64,000 nucleotides of DNA from Pseudomonas lini (GTDB lineage: Bacteria > Pseudomonadota > Gammaproteobacteria > Pseudomonadales > Pseudomonadaceae). Under the pieces are notes generated by a model that was not told where the DNA came from, did no database searches, and saw only the letters and a list, made by a program, of their open reading frames with translations. Below are positions 18,404 through 27,431 of this stretch, in pieces. Numbering within the stretch: the first letter of the stretch is position 1; each line of letters starts with the position of its first letter. The translations under genes were made by a program, and so were the position numbers. The DNA is taken from contig NZ_JAUSSR010000009.1 of assembly GCF_030812475.1 (NCBI RefSeq), positions 124,001-188,000 on the forward strand, in the 5' to 3' direction.

Positions 18404-18415
18404 ATGATGTATGAT
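18404..18415. promoter_or_regulatory. Degenerate palindromic operator (site E)
   Basis: ATGATGTATGAT matches 10 of 12 positions of ATGATATATCAT and lies 81-92 bp upstream of the GntR gene. It would allow autoregulation. Confidence 0.45.
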
Positions 18416-18495
18416 GCGTTTTCGACGTTACAGGTCGATGGATTCACAAGTCTGTCGCCCGACGCACAGTAATCGACCATGGAGACCGAGTCATA

Positions 18496-19176
18496 GTGAC
18501 CGTGCATAAGCCCATTGATAAAGGCAACTTGAGCGAACGGGTCTATTCCATCATCCGTACCGCATTGATGGACGGGCAATATCAACCCGGGGATCGGCTG
18601 CGCATCAGCACATTGGCCGAGGAATTCGGCGTCTCGATCACTCCCGTGCGGGAAGCTATTTTCCGCCTGGTCAGCGATCATGCGCTGGACATGAAGGCGG
18701 CCACTTCGATCTACGTGCCGGAGCTGACGGTCAGTCAATTGCGGGAAATCCAGTTGATCCGTCATCTGCTGGAAGGTGAAGCGGCAGGCGTTGCGGCGCA
18801 GCGGATCACCCAACCGGAACTGGCGAAACTCGAAGCCATTCAGGACGCGTTCCAGAAGGCGGTCACGGTCGATTACCGACAGGCCGCGTTGCTCAACCGG
18901 GAGTTCCACTTCGGTTTGATCTCGGCGGCGCGCATGCCTGTGGTATCGAAAACCCTGGAAAACATGTGGGTCATCATGGGGCCACTGCTGAGCCGGTTCC
19001 ACGCCGAGGTGCCCAAGCGGGAACTGGCCAGTGCCAAGCACAAGCACTTTGAAGTGCTGGAAGGTTTGCGTACTCGTGACTCGACCAAAGCCAAAGACGC
19101 CTTGCAGGCGGATATCGCCTGGGGCGAGTTGATGATCGAATGGCTGGAAAAAAAGGAAAACCTGGCTGAGGCGTAG
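18496..19176 (+). CDS. GntR-family regulator with FCD domain
   Basis: A 226-residue regulator with an N-terminal winged helix (GDRLRISTLAEEFGVSITPVREAIFRLV, residues about 32-60) and a C-terminal all-helical FCD ligand-binding domain (LREIQLIRHLLEGEAAG, LNREFHFGLISAARM). Such proteins usually repress catabolic genes until a sugar acid or related metabolite binds. The start is GTG at 18496, with GGAG about 11 bases upstream. It is the best candidate to bind the ATGATATATCAT sites at 5570, 8801, 8891, 12838 and 18404, which flank every unit of the surrounding block. Confidence 0.85.
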   Translation: MTVHKPIDKGNLSERVYSIIRTALMDGQYQPGDRLRISTLAEEFGVSITPVREAIFRLVSDHALDMKAATSIYVPELTVSQLREIQLIRHLLEGEAAGVAAQRITQPELAKLEAIQDAFQKAVTVDYRQAALLNREFHFGLISAARMPVVSKTLENMWVIMGPLLSRFHAEVPKRELASAKHKHFEVLEGLRTRDSTKAKDALQADIAWGELMIEWLEKKENLAEA

Positions 19177-19209
19177 TCACAACGCCGCTGCGCGATTGCG
19201 CTGAACCTG

Positions 19210-19255
19210 TCGCCCGAGCTCCACTCCAGGAGCCTCGGGCGATGTGGTTTTTACG
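19210..19255. terminator. Terminator between convergent genes
   Basis: TCGCCCGAGCTCC pairs with GGAGCCTCGGGCGA in a strong stem, followed by GTGGTTTTT on the + strand. It lies between the GntR regulator (+) and the MDR dehydrogenase (-). Confidence 0.7.
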
Positions 19256-19260
19256 GTTGG

Positions 19261-20265
19261 CTATTCGACCTGGTTCGAGCCCTCCAGCCGGGCTACCCAT
19301 TTGCCACCGTCGCCACCTTGCTTGAGGGCATGCAACGCCTGCGGCAGGTTGTAGAAGTCGAAGTTCTGGCGCTTGGGGACGTTCAGGCTGCCGGCGAGCA
19401 CGTCTTCGAGCAGACGTTCGCCGGCTTGGCGCAGCGACTGCCGATCGCTCAGGCTGGCGTGGGCATGGAAACTGTTGAGTGCCACCTCATGCAAGGAAAT
19501 CGCGGTACTGAAAGCCGGCAGCGGGGCTGTTTCCTGACGATCCTGAATACACACCAAATGCCCGTTGTAGCCCAGCAGCGGGGCCAGACTGGCAGCATGA
19601 GCGGCGCTGACGGTGTCGAACACTGCCTTCAATCGGCGCTCGCCAAGATGCGCTTGCAGGGTTTTCTGCCAGTTGCCGTCCCGGTAATCGAATACACCAA
19701 CGACCCCCAGCGTCTTCAAATTCTCGTGATGTTTTGTGGCTGCAGTGGCCCACACGCGATAGCCACGTTGGACGGCCATTTGTACCAACAGCAGACCGAC
19801 CGCACCACCGGCCCCGACGACCAACACATCGCTCGGGCCGATCATCGGCACTTTGTCCAAGGCCTGCCAGGCGGTCAGGCCGGGGCAGGGCAACGACGCT
19901 GCGACAGTGTCATCCAGAGCGGCCGGCACCGTCAGCACGGTAGCGGCATCGAGCAAACAGAATTCGGCAAAACTGCCATCGCGCTCCAGTGACTGGTGAT
20001 ACGCCACGCGAGTGCCTGGCTTGATCGACACACCGACACCTGATGCAACGACCACTCCCATGCCATCGACGCCGGGCACGCGGCCGGTGTTCCAGGCGGG
20101 GTGGCCCCATTCAATGATTTTCCAGTCCACCGGATTCAGCGCCAGTGCGCGGTTAGCCACCAATACTTCCCCACGGCCGGGTTGCACCAGCGGTTTGCGG
20201 ATCAGTTCCAGACCGTCGATACCTTTACCCGAAGTCCAGGACCAGGCGGCGAAATCAGCGAGCAT
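19261..20265 (-). CDS. MDR-superfamily (zinc-type) alcohol dehydrogenase/quinone reductase-like
   Basis: A 334-residue medium-chain dehydrogenase. The N-terminal catalytic domain has LALNPVDWKIIEWG and VPGVDGMGVVV, and the cofactor domain has VLVVGAGGAVGLLLVQMAV (about residue 145). The typical zinc-ligand Cys/His set of true alcohol dehydrogenases is not evident, so an enone/quinone-reductase type is more likely. The ATG at 20265 follows GAGGA. It is transcribed away from the FGGY kinase. Its part in the sugar pathways is unclear. Confidence 0.8.
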   Translation of the reverse strand: MLADFAAWSWTSGKGIDGLELIRKPLVQPGRGEVLVANRALALNPVDWKIIEWGHPAWNTGRVPGVDGMGVVVASGVGVSIKPGTRVAYHQSLERDGSFAEFCLLDAATVLTVPAALDDTVAASLPCPGLTAWQALDKVPMIGPSDVLVVGAGGAVGLLLVQMAVQRGYRVWATAATKHHENLKTLGVVGVFDYRDGNWQKTLQAHLGERRLKAVFDTVSAAHAASLAPLLGYNGHLVCIQDRQETAPLPAFSTAISLHEVALNSFHAHASLSDRQSLRQAGERLLEDVLAGSLNVPKRQNFDFYNLPQALHALKQGGDGGKWVARLEGSNQVE

Positions 20266-20464
20266 AGTGCGTCCTCATGAAGACCGGATCGAAGCTGATT
20301 CAATCCGGCGGAAAGTGTTGAGCAGTGAACGAAGCACCACCCTTGAGAAAGGCAGTATCCTTGCCAGCAAAGCGGAGCAGAACACTTGATTGCGCAAAGG
20401 TGTTGTGAACAAAAATCAATAATCGTCCAACGTATCCGCAGTCACGGGCGGGCGCTGGAAATTA

Positions 20465-22063
20465 ATGTCGATGGCATTGTTTCAGTGCTGTTTGATGACT
20501 GTATTCTGTGCCCATAACCCTCAGCGTTTTTTGTGCGAGTACCTGTCTTTGAAGAGTCGAGCATTGCTGGTTGGGGTGGACATGGGCACTTCGAGTACTC
20601 GAGTGGTTGTGCTCGATGAAGACGGCCGCAGCCTCGCAGCGGCCAGTCGTCCCACGCAGTTGTTGAACCCGTCACGCCAGGTGTTCGAGCAAGACCCGGA
20701 GCAGATGTATACGTCGGTGTTGTTGGCCATTAACGATGTGCTGAGCGCTGGCGATCTCCACGTCGCGGACATTGTCGGCATCGCCATGTGCGGACAAATG
20801 GCCGGGATTTCAACCATCGGCAGGGATTGGCAAGCGGTAACGCCCTATGACTCCTGGCTGGATATGCGCTGTGCAGGCCAGGTGTCCCGGCTCAAGGCCT
20901 ACGAGCAACAGATCATTGAAAGCTCAGGCGGGCCGGCCGGCGCCAATCACGCGGCGAAATGGCTGTACTGGTGCGAGCAACAGCCCGCGATCTATCGCAA
21001 GATCAGCAAAATCATCATGCCGGCGGCTTACGTGGCCGGGCGCATGGCACAGTTACCCAGCGATGACGCGTTCATGGATTACACCTATCTGGGTTTCAAC
21101 AGCTTTGCCGACAGTCGCACGATGGCATGGAACACTTCTCTCATCGATGAATTCAAGCTGGATGTCGATCGACTGCCTAAGCTGGTCAAACCCTGGGATC
21201 AAATAGGCGCGGTTTCTGCGAACGCTGCCGGTGTTTGCGGACTGTTGGCCGGTACGCCGATTTTCGCCGGCAGCGGGGATATCGCCGCGTCGTTGCTTGG
21301 TGCCGCGACCTTCAAACCCGGACAACTGCTCGACATTGCCGGCACCGGCTCGGTGCTGGCAACCGTGCTCGATCATTACGCGGTCGACACACAACACAAG
21401 ACCCTCACGACATTCAGGCATTGCCTGCCCGAGCTCTTTTACTCGGTGGCCTATGTCGGTGGTGCAGGCATCAGCTTCAACAGGTTCGGCCTGGATGACA
21501 GCGAATGCCGGCGACTGGAGAAACAGGCCTCGGCACCATTGTCCGAGCGCAACAAACTGTTGTTCCTGCCGCACCTGGGCGGGCGCCATGCGCCGTTCGA
21601 TGCGACCTTGGCGGGAGCCTTCGTCGGCCTCGACTGGATGCATGACCGTACCGACCAGTACCGAGCGATGATGGAGTCGATTGCGTACGAATATGCGCGT
21701 TTTCTAGGGTGCATGCGGGACATGAAGGTCGCCGTCGACGACAGCGGTGTCTTCAGTCTGGGCGGCGGTTCCTGTAGTCCGTTGTTCAGCCAGATCAAGG
21801 CGGACGTGCTGGGCGTGCCTTATCGCAAACTACCCGCCGCCGAGTACGGCGTGCTGGGTGCTGCAATGCTCGCCGGCAAGGGCGCAGGCGTTTTCGCGGA
21901 TTTGCAACAGACGGCCATCGACTGGCAAAAACCGATTGAGGCCGTGACACTGCCGGACGCCTCGAAACATCAATTCTATGCGGGCATGCGCAAGGCTTAT
22001 GAGCAGATGCTGAAAAGCCTCAAGCCGGTATTCGACGAACTGCAATCGGTCGGGCTTCCCTGA
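20465..22063 (+). CDS. FGGY-family carbohydrate kinase
   Basis: A 532-residue (from this start) ATP-dependent sugar kinase. The first phosphate-binding loop is GVDMGTSSTRVVVLDEDG, the substrate stretch is GQMAGISTIGRDWQ...PYDSWLDMR, and the C-terminal ATPase motifs are DIAGTGSVLATV and LGGGSCSPLFSQIKADVLG. It probably phosphorylates a ketose or polyol so that the product can enter transketolase or aldolase chemistry. The start is uncertain: about 30 residues precede the fold, no convincing ribosome site precedes the ATG at 20465, and the TTG at 20549 is a possible later start. Pentulose, erythrulose and apulose kinases belong to this family; sequence alone does not decide. Confidence 0.82.
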   Translation: MSMALFQCCLMTVFCAHNPQRFLCEYLSLKSRALLVGVDMGTSSTRVVVLDEDGRSLAAASRPTQLLNPSRQVFEQDPEQMYTSVLLAINDVLSAGDLHVADIVGIAMCGQMAGISTIGRDWQAVTPYDSWLDMRCAGQVSRLKAYEQQIIESSGGPAGANHAAKWLYWCEQQPAIYRKISKIIMPAAYVAGRMAQLPSDDAFMDYTYLGFNSFADSRTMAWNTSLIDEFKLDVDRLPKLVKPWDQIGAVSANAAGVCGLLAGTPIFAGSGDIAASLLGAATFKPGQLLDIAGTGSVLATVLDHYAVDTQHKTLTTFRHCLPELFYSVAYVGGAGISFNRFGLDDSECRRLEKQASAPLSERNKLLFLPHLGGRHAPFDATLAGAFVGLDWMHDRTDQYRAMMESIAYEYARFLGCMRDMKVAVDDSGVFSLGGGSCSPLFSQIKADVLGVPYRKLPAAEYGVLGAAMLAGKGAGVFADLQQTAIDWQKPIEAVTLPDASKHQFYAGMRKAYEQMLKSLKPVFDELQSVGLP

Positions 22064-22080
22064 TCGCCAGAGCCTCGACG

Positions 22081-23007
22081 CTAGGGCGGGGGCAGCAGGT
22101 AGCGCGACGGTGTGTCAAGGTTCTTGAAGTAATGCACGGCAAAATCGACGAAGGATTTGACCCGTAACGGCAGTTTCTTACCGCCCTCGGTGAGCAGATG
22201 AAAACCGGTGGTCGGGCATTGATACTCTTCAAGCAGCGGCACCAGGCGTTTGGCCTGAATATCTTCCGCCACCTCCCAGCCCGACTTCCAGATAATCCCC
22301 AACCCTTGAACCGCCCATTGACGCAGGGTGAAACCGTCATTGGCCAGCCGATTGCCCTTGACCTGAATCGTGGTCGACACGCCCTTGTTCATGAACTTCC
22401 AGCGGTCCAGCGCGAAGTCGGCACGCAGTTGCACCAGGCAATTGTGATGGTGCAGGTCTTCAGGGCTGAGCGGCGCGCCGTGTTGCTCAAGGTACTGCGC
22501 AGAACAGCAAAGAATTTGGCGATCGACGCCAAGCGAACGGGCGATCAGTGAGCTGTCCGGGAGGTCGCCGAAACGGATCGCGATGTCCGAGCCGGACTCG
22601 ACAAAGTCCAGTATCCGGTCGGTGAAAAACAGGCGGATGCTGACGTGCGGGTTTTCGCTGATGAAGGCATCGACCATTTGGCTGATCCACTGCCGACCCA
22701 GGTCGGTAGGGCAGGTCAGGCCGATGGTCCCCAGCAGATCGCTCTGGCCGTTTTTGATGATGCTGTCGAGGGCGTCGACCTCTTCCAGAATCTTCAGGGC
22801 ATTCTCAAACAGCAACTGCCCTTCGGCGGTGGGGCTCAAGCTGCGGGTGTTGCGTTTGAGCAGCCGCAAACCATAGAACTCCTCCATCGCCTTGAGGCGG
22901 CCACTCATGGCCGCTGGCGACAGACCCATTTGCCGACCCGCCGTTGAAAGCGACCCCGTCTGAACGACCAGGCGAAACAGCCGCATGTCCTGTAATCGAT
23001 CAACCAT
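22081..23007 (-). CDS. LysR-family transcriptional regulator
   Basis: A 308-residue LysR regulator. The HTH is at the N-terminus (SLSTAGRQMGLSPAAMSGRLKAME, about residues 17-40), and the effector domain begins near GTIGLTCPTDLGRQW. It belongs to the CrgA/DsdC-like group (IRLFFTDRILDFVESGSDIAIRFGDL). The ATG at 23007 was preferred to the TTG at 23061. It is divergent from the flavin reductase-led operon and probably controls it from the shared 290-bp gap, which contains the inverted repeat GCCAAT-N17-ATTGGC. Confidence 0.85.
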   Translation of the reverse strand: MVDRLQDMRLFRLVVQTGSLSTAGRQMGLSPAAMSGRLKAMEEFYGLRLLKRNTRSLSPTAEGQLLFENALKILEEVDALDSIIKNGQSDLLGTIGLTCPTDLGRQWISQMVDAFISENPHVSIRLFFTDRILDFVESGSDIAIRFGDLPDSSLIARSLGVDRQILCCSAQYLEQHGAPLSPEDLHHHNCLVQLRADFALDRWKFMNKGVSTTIQVKGNRLANDGFTLRQWAVQGLGIIWKSGWEVAEDIQAKRLVPLLEEYQCPTTGFHLLTEGGKKLPLRVKSFVDFAVHYFKNLDTPSRYLLPPP

Positions 23008-23056
23008 GGTAATTACGTCTCGCGCAAGTTGCTTTTTTATTGTCTGCAAAGTATTA

Positions 23057-23085
23057 GCCAATTATTCAGCAAATACTATATTGGC
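23057..23085. promoter_or_regulatory. Inverted repeat GCCAAT-N17-ATTGGC, possible LysR site
   Basis: Perfect 6-bp arms lie just upstream of the LysR start and about 210 bp before the flavin reductase, in an AT-rich intergenic stretch (23008-23297). The rest of this gap shows no gene. Binding by the adjacent LysR protein is inference. Confidence 0.4.
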
Positions 23086-23297
23086 AAAAATTCAGGCACT
23101 TGGGTGAATGGCGGGCAAACCGCTTTAGGCCGGGCATTAGAAGCCAGCTGTGAAGGTAATTCAAATGTGTTTGTTGTTCGGTTCATCTTTCAGAAATAGT
23201 GAAGAGTCAATTTTTTAAAATCGAATAGAAAAGTACAGGCGATTGTTAATAATGAATGCCAGTGCTTGTGAGTCACAATAAAAAAGAGGGTTCATGT

Positions 23298-23813
23298 ATG
23301 CGTGTTCAATATCAAGAGGCCGCCCCTTCGATAGACCTGGCGGGTCAGTTCAAAATGGCAATGGGCCGCTTTGCCTCCTCTATAACCCTGATCACCACAC
23401 TCGATGATGATGGTCATCCCCACGGTCTTGCCGCGACCGCTTTTTCTTCGGTGTCGATGGACCCGGCCTCGGCCCTGATCTGCATCAACAGAACCGCCAG
23501 CGCCTCGCCTGTGATCAAGCGATCCGGGCTGTTCTGCGTGAACATGCTGCAGAACCGGCACGAAGCGATCTGCAAGATTTTCAGCCAGCCCGACCTGCGC
23601 GAGCGACGCTTTGTCGAGGGCCAGTGGAAGACCGGTGTTCACGGTATTCGTTACTTGACCGACGCGCAGGCGGCGATATTTTGCGAAGTGGTCCAGGAGA
23701 TCGAACACGGCACCCATACCGTCATTATCGGCAACGTCATCGATGTCATCACGCAACCCATGGACGAACCGCTTTTGTACATGGGCGGCCGTTACAGGGA
23801 GTTGAGTCGTTAA
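23298..23813 (+). CDS. Flavin reductase domain protein (HpaC-like)
   Basis: A 171-residue flavin reductase that would use NAD(P)H to make free reduced FMN/FAD. Motifs are FKMAMGRFASSITLITT, HGLAATAFSSVSMDPASALICIN, SGLFCVNML and a C-terminal GRYREL. The ATG at 23298 has GAGGG upstream; the in-frame ATG at 23256 would add 14 residues unlike the family. It leads the operon that also contains a luciferase-type monooxygenase (28378), and reduced flavin for that enzyme is its likely job. That makes a two-component monooxygenase with a sugar importer between the two genes. Confidence 0.85.
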   Translation: MRVQYQEAAPSIDLAGQFKMAMGRFASSITLITTLDDDGHPHGLAATAFSSVSMDPASALICINRTASASPVIKRSGLFCVNMLQNRHEAICKIFSQPDLRERRFVEGQWKTGVHGIRYLTDAQAAIFCEVVQEIEHGTHTVIIGNVIDVITQPMDEPLLYMGGRYRELSR

Positions 23814-23865
23814 TTCATTTGTTGCGCAGTGCTCGAGTCTTATAACAATTAAATAAGAAGTGGAT

Positions 23866-24858
23866 ATGGGTATGAGTAATCAGTTGCTGGTGAAGTCAGG
23901 CATATCCGGGTCGATTCCGAAGTGGATCGGCCTAGAAACTAATGTCGCAGGTCCGATGATCGGCCTTTTGTTGTTGTGCACGGTATTAACCCTCTTCACC
24001 GATAGTTTTCTGACGTTGAGCAACCTGCTCAATGTACTGGATCAAGTCACTGTGCTAGGCATCATGGCGCTGGGCATGACCCTGGTGATTCTTATCGGCG
24101 GTATCGACCTGTCGGTGGGTGCGGTGCTGGCGGTTGCGATCATGGTCATGAGCTGGCTGGAACAGGTGCTCGGCCTGCCGATGTGGGTGGCGATGCTCGG
24201 GGCCATGGCCGCCGGTGCTGCGTGTGGCTCAACCACGGCGTTGCTGGTGGTCAAGGCGGGCTTGCCGTCGTTCATTGCGACGCTGGCGATGATGTCCATC
24301 GCGCGGGGCTTGGCCTACATGGTCACGGATGGCGCGCAGGTCAGTGGCTTCCCCGAATGGTTCAGCAACCTTTCGGTGATTCGTTACGGCGGCGTGCTCT
24401 CCCTGACCGTGACCTGCTTTGTCGTGCTGGCCCTGGTGTTCTGGTTCGTTCTCAAGTTCACGGTGCCCGGTCGCAGCCTGTATGCCATTGGCGGCAGCAG
24501 CAAGGTGGCCAAGCTCGCTGGCATCCGGGTCAACGCCTACACCAGCGCGGTCTACATCATTTCCGGTATTTGCGCAGCTTTGGGCGGAATCATCATGACC
24601 TCGCGCCTGGACACCGCCGGCGCCGGCGCGGGTGTTGGTTATGAGCTGGATGTGATTGCCGCCGTGGTGATCGGTGGCGGCAGCCTCAAGGGCGGCGCCG
24701 GGAGCGTGGTCGGCACGATTGTCGGGGTATTGATCATTGGCGTTTTGCGTAACGGCTTGAACCTGGCCGGCATTTCACCTTTCGTCCAGCAAGTGGTCAT
24801 CGGTGCGGTGATTGCCTTCGCGGTGATGCTCGATTTGCTCAAGCGCAAGACTGACTGA
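23866..24858 (+). CDS. Sugar ABC transporter permease (RbsC type), second system
   Basis: A CUT2 permease of about 330 residues: LGIMALGMTLVILIGGIDLSVG, ATLAMMSIARGLAYMV, GSSKVAKLAGIRVNAYTSAVY and GGGSLKGGAGSVVGTIVGVL. Several in-frame starts are close together (GTG 23860, ATG 23866, ATG 23872); AGAAG fits 23866 best. In this system the permease comes first, followed by the binding protein and the ATPase, a different order from the importer at 14480-18368, so the two are not a recent duplication. Confidence 0.86.
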   Translation: MGMSNQLLVKSGISGSIPKWIGLETNVAGPMIGLLLLCTVLTLFTDSFLTLSNLLNVLDQVTVLGIMALGMTLVILIGGIDLSVGAVLAVAIMVMSWLEQVLGLPMWVAMLGAMAAGAACGSTTALLVVKAGLPSFIATLAMMSIARGLAYMVTDGAQVSGFPEWFSNLSVIRYGGVLSLTVTCFVVLALVFWFVLKFTVPGRSLYAIGGSSKVAKLAGIRVNAYTSAVYIISGICAALGGIIMTSRLDTAGAGAGVGYELDVIAAVVIGGGSLKGGAGSVVGTIVGVLIIGVLRNGLNLAGISPFVQQVVIGAVIAFAVMLDLLKRKTD

Positions 24859-24917
24859 ACCCGAGTGTCTGCGCTGTCGCAAGGCTCCCTTCAACACAGA
24901 ATAAAAAGGATAAAAAC

Positions 24918-25868
24918 ATGAACCTGTCCGCTCTCCCTGTGCGTTATCTGTGGCTACCGCTCCTGGCCTGCCTGATGTCTGGTGCCGCGCACGCACAAAG
25001 TAAACCTGCGAATGAAATGACCGTCGGGATGTCGATCCCGAGCCTGCAATGGGTGTTCTATCTGATGGTTCGTGACGGCGTCATGGAGCAGGCCAAGACC
25101 CTCGGCATCAAGAATGTGCTGGTCGCCGATGCACAGGCCGATCCGGCGCGGCAGGTCAGTCAGATTCAGGACATGTTGAGCAAGGGCATTGATGTGCTGC
25201 TCTACACCGCCACCGGCAGCGCCGCCTCGGCGGTCCCGGTGCGGCTCGCGCGCCAGCAAGGTGTGCCGGTGATCTGCATCGACAACTTTCCGAAAAACGT
25301 CGAGTGCGACGCCTATATCTCCACCGACAACCTGGCCGCGGCGGGAGAACTGGCCCGACAGATGATCAAGCTGACCGGTGGCAAGGCTGAAATCGGCTTG
25401 CTCCAGGGCACCTTGGGCGACTCGACTGAAATTGCCCGAGCCAAAGGCCTGGAGGCCGTGTTGTCCGAAGCGCCGGAGATGAAAGTCGTCGACAAAAAGC
25501 CCACTGACTGGCTGCAGGACAACGGCTTCAAGGTCGCTCAGGACATGCTGCAAAAGAACCCGAAGATCAACGTGTTCATCGGTCGCTCCGATGCGCCGGC
25601 GCTCGGTGCGGCTCAGGCGGTCAAGGTCGCCAACATCGATCACAAGGTCTGGGTATTCGGCTATGACGGTTTGCCCTCCGCGCTGGAGGCCATTCGTGAC
25701 GGCAAGCTGGACATGACCATCACCCAACAGGCGGTGGAAATGGGCCGTAACGCATTGCGCACCGCCGTGGATCTGCAACAAGGCAAACAGGTGACCAAGA
25801 CCCAGCTGCTGCCGGCCTTCGTCACCACCCGGGAAAACGTGGCGACTTTCCTTGAACAGCATCCTTGA
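24918..25868 (+). CDS. Sugar ABC transporter substrate-binding protein, second system
   Basis: A 316-residue RbsB-type periplasmic binding protein. The signal peptide MNLSALPVRYLWLPLLACL...AAHA is cut before QSKPA. The fold is shown by MTVGMSIPSLQWVFYLM, QIQDMLSKGIDVLLYT, ICIDNFPKNVECDAYISTDN and VWVFGYDGLPSALEAIRDGK. The length is normal for the family, unlike the 413-residue protein at 14480. The ATG at 24918 follows AAGGA. Its ligand is unknown. Confidence 0.87.
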   Translation: MNLSALPVRYLWLPLLACLMSGAAHAQSKPANEMTVGMSIPSLQWVFYLMVRDGVMEQAKTLGIKNVLVADAQADPARQVSQIQDMLSKGIDVLLYTATGSAASAVPVRLARQQGVPVICIDNFPKNVECDAYISTDNLAAAGELARQMIKLTGGKAEIGLLQGTLGDSTEIARAKGLEAVLSEAPEMKVVDKKPTDWLQDNGFKVAQDMLQKNPKINVFIGRSDAPALGAAQAVKVANIDHKVWVFGYDGLPSALEAIRDGKLDMTITQQAVEMGRNALRTAVDLQQGKQVTKTQLLPAFVTTRENVATFLEQHP

Positions 25869-25890
25869 GACCGGCGAAGGAGGGCACGTC

Positions 25891-27402
25891 ATGAATGCGA
25901 TTGAAGTCTCGGGCCAAACCGCTCAGGCGCCTTTGTTCAGGGCCGTCGGCATCGGTAAGTCGTTCAATTCGGTGAGGGTGCTGGACGACATCAGCCTCGA
26001 CATCGGTTACGGCGAAGTGGTGGCGTTGCTGGGGGAGAACGGCGCGGGTAAATCAACCTTTTCCTCGATCGTCGCCGGGGCGCAGGCACCGTCCAAAGGC
26101 ACGATGTTTCTCGCAGGGGAAGCCTATGCGCCGGCGGGTCCCGGAGCAGCCATTGCCTTGGGCATCAACATGATCCATCAAGAGATCCACCTGCTGCCGG
26201 ACCTGAGTGTGGCGGAGAACGTTTTCCTCGGTCATTTGCCGACGCGCGACGGGATGATCGATCGCAAGAAAATGTACCGCGAAACCGAGAAACAACTGCG
26301 TCGGCTGGGCCTGGATATTTCACCGGACACGCCGGTTCGACAGCTGAAAATCGCTGCCCAGCAACTCGTGGAAATCGCGCGTGCGTTGACGCTCAACTCG
26401 CGGTTGCTGATTCTCGACGAGCCCACCGCAGCACTGGGCAAGGACGAAACCGACCTGCTGTTCAAGCAAATCGAGGAGCTGAAAAAAGAGGGTGTGTCGT
26501 TTATCTACATCAGCCATCGGATGGACGAGATCGCCAGGATCGCCGACAAGGTCGTGGTCATGCGTGACGGCCACTTGATTGCCCGTCACGAGAGCGGCAA
26601 TGCCGAGGTCAGCGTGCTGGTGGCGCAGATGGTGGGGCGCTCGATCGACCGATTGTTTCCGCAGCTGCCGGCGCCTCGGGACGATGTGGTGTTGAGCGTG
26701 GAACACCTGTCGGACAAGGCCGGGCGCTTCCACGATGTGTCCTTTTCGGTGAAGACAGGCGAAGTGTTTGGCATTGCCGGAATCGTCGGCGCCGGTCGCA
26801 CGGAGCTGGTTCAGGCGATTGCCGGGTTGAGTGCGCTGAGTGCCGGCAAGGTGACGCTGGGCGGTCAGCACCTGCCCGCCAATAACGTCCTGGCGGCTAT
26901 CCGCGCCGGGGTGGTGCTGATTCCCGAAGATCGCAAGTCCGAAGGCGTGGTGCTTGGCCAGACCATTGCCGAAAACCTCGCCTACTGCAATCTCGATAGC
27001 CTGAGTTCCTGCGGCGTCATGGCCAATCAGCGGGTATTGGCGTTCGCCCATGAACGCATTGCGACGTTGGGAATCAAGGGCGCGGCGGGGCAGATGCTCG
27101 ACAAATTGTCGGGGGGGAATCAGCAGAAGGTAGTCATCGCGAAATGGATCGCACGCAATCCCAAAGTGATCATTCTTGATGAGCCGACCCGAGGCATCGA
27201 CATGGGCGCTCGCGCAGCGATTTACGAGCTGATCATCGACCTGGCGAAAACCGGCGTATCGGTGATTGTCGTGAGTTCCGACCTGGAAGAAGTCATTGGC
27301 CTGTCCCACAGGGTGATGGTCATGGCGCGCGGGTGTTCCCAGGGCATCTTGCAGCGGCCGCACATTGCCCCCGACGCCATCATGACCCTGGCCACCGCGT
27401 GA
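25891..27402 (+). CDS. Sugar ABC transporter ATPase (RbsA/MglA type), second system
   Basis: A 503-residue double nucleotide-binding-domain ATPase. It has Walker A GENGAGKSTFSSIV, Walker B LLILDEPTAAL, a second-half signature LSGGNQQKVVIAKW and Walker B VIILDEPTRGID. The ATG at 25891 is preceded by AGGAGGG; an earlier TTG would overlap the binding-protein gene. It completes the importer with the permease and binding protein upstream. Confidence 0.88.
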   Translation: MNAIEVSGQTAQAPLFRAVGIGKSFNSVRVLDDISLDIGYGEVVALLGENGAGKSTFSSIVAGAQAPSKGTMFLAGEAYAPAGPGAAIALGINMIHQEIHLLPDLSVAENVFLGHLPTRDGMIDRKKMYRETEKQLRRLGLDISPDTPVRQLKIAAQQLVEIARALTLNSRLLILDEPTAALGKDETDLLFKQIEELKKEGVSFIYISHRMDEIARIADKVVVMRDGHLIARHESGNAEVSVLVAQMVGRSIDRLFPQLPAPRDDVVLSVEHLSDKAGRFHDVSFSVKTGEVFGIAGIVGAGRTELVQAIAGLSALSAGKVTLGGQHLPANNVLAAIRAGVVLIPEDRKSEGVVLGQTIAENLAYCNLDSLSSCGVMANQRVLAFAHERIATLGIKGAAGQMLDKLSGGNQQKVVIAKWIARNPKVIILDEPTRGIDMGARAAIYELIIDLAKTGVSVIVVSSDLEEVIGLSHRVMVMARGCSQGILQRPHIAPDAIMTLATA

Positions 27403-27431
27403 TGACGGACGCTAACCGAGGAGCTGCAAAC

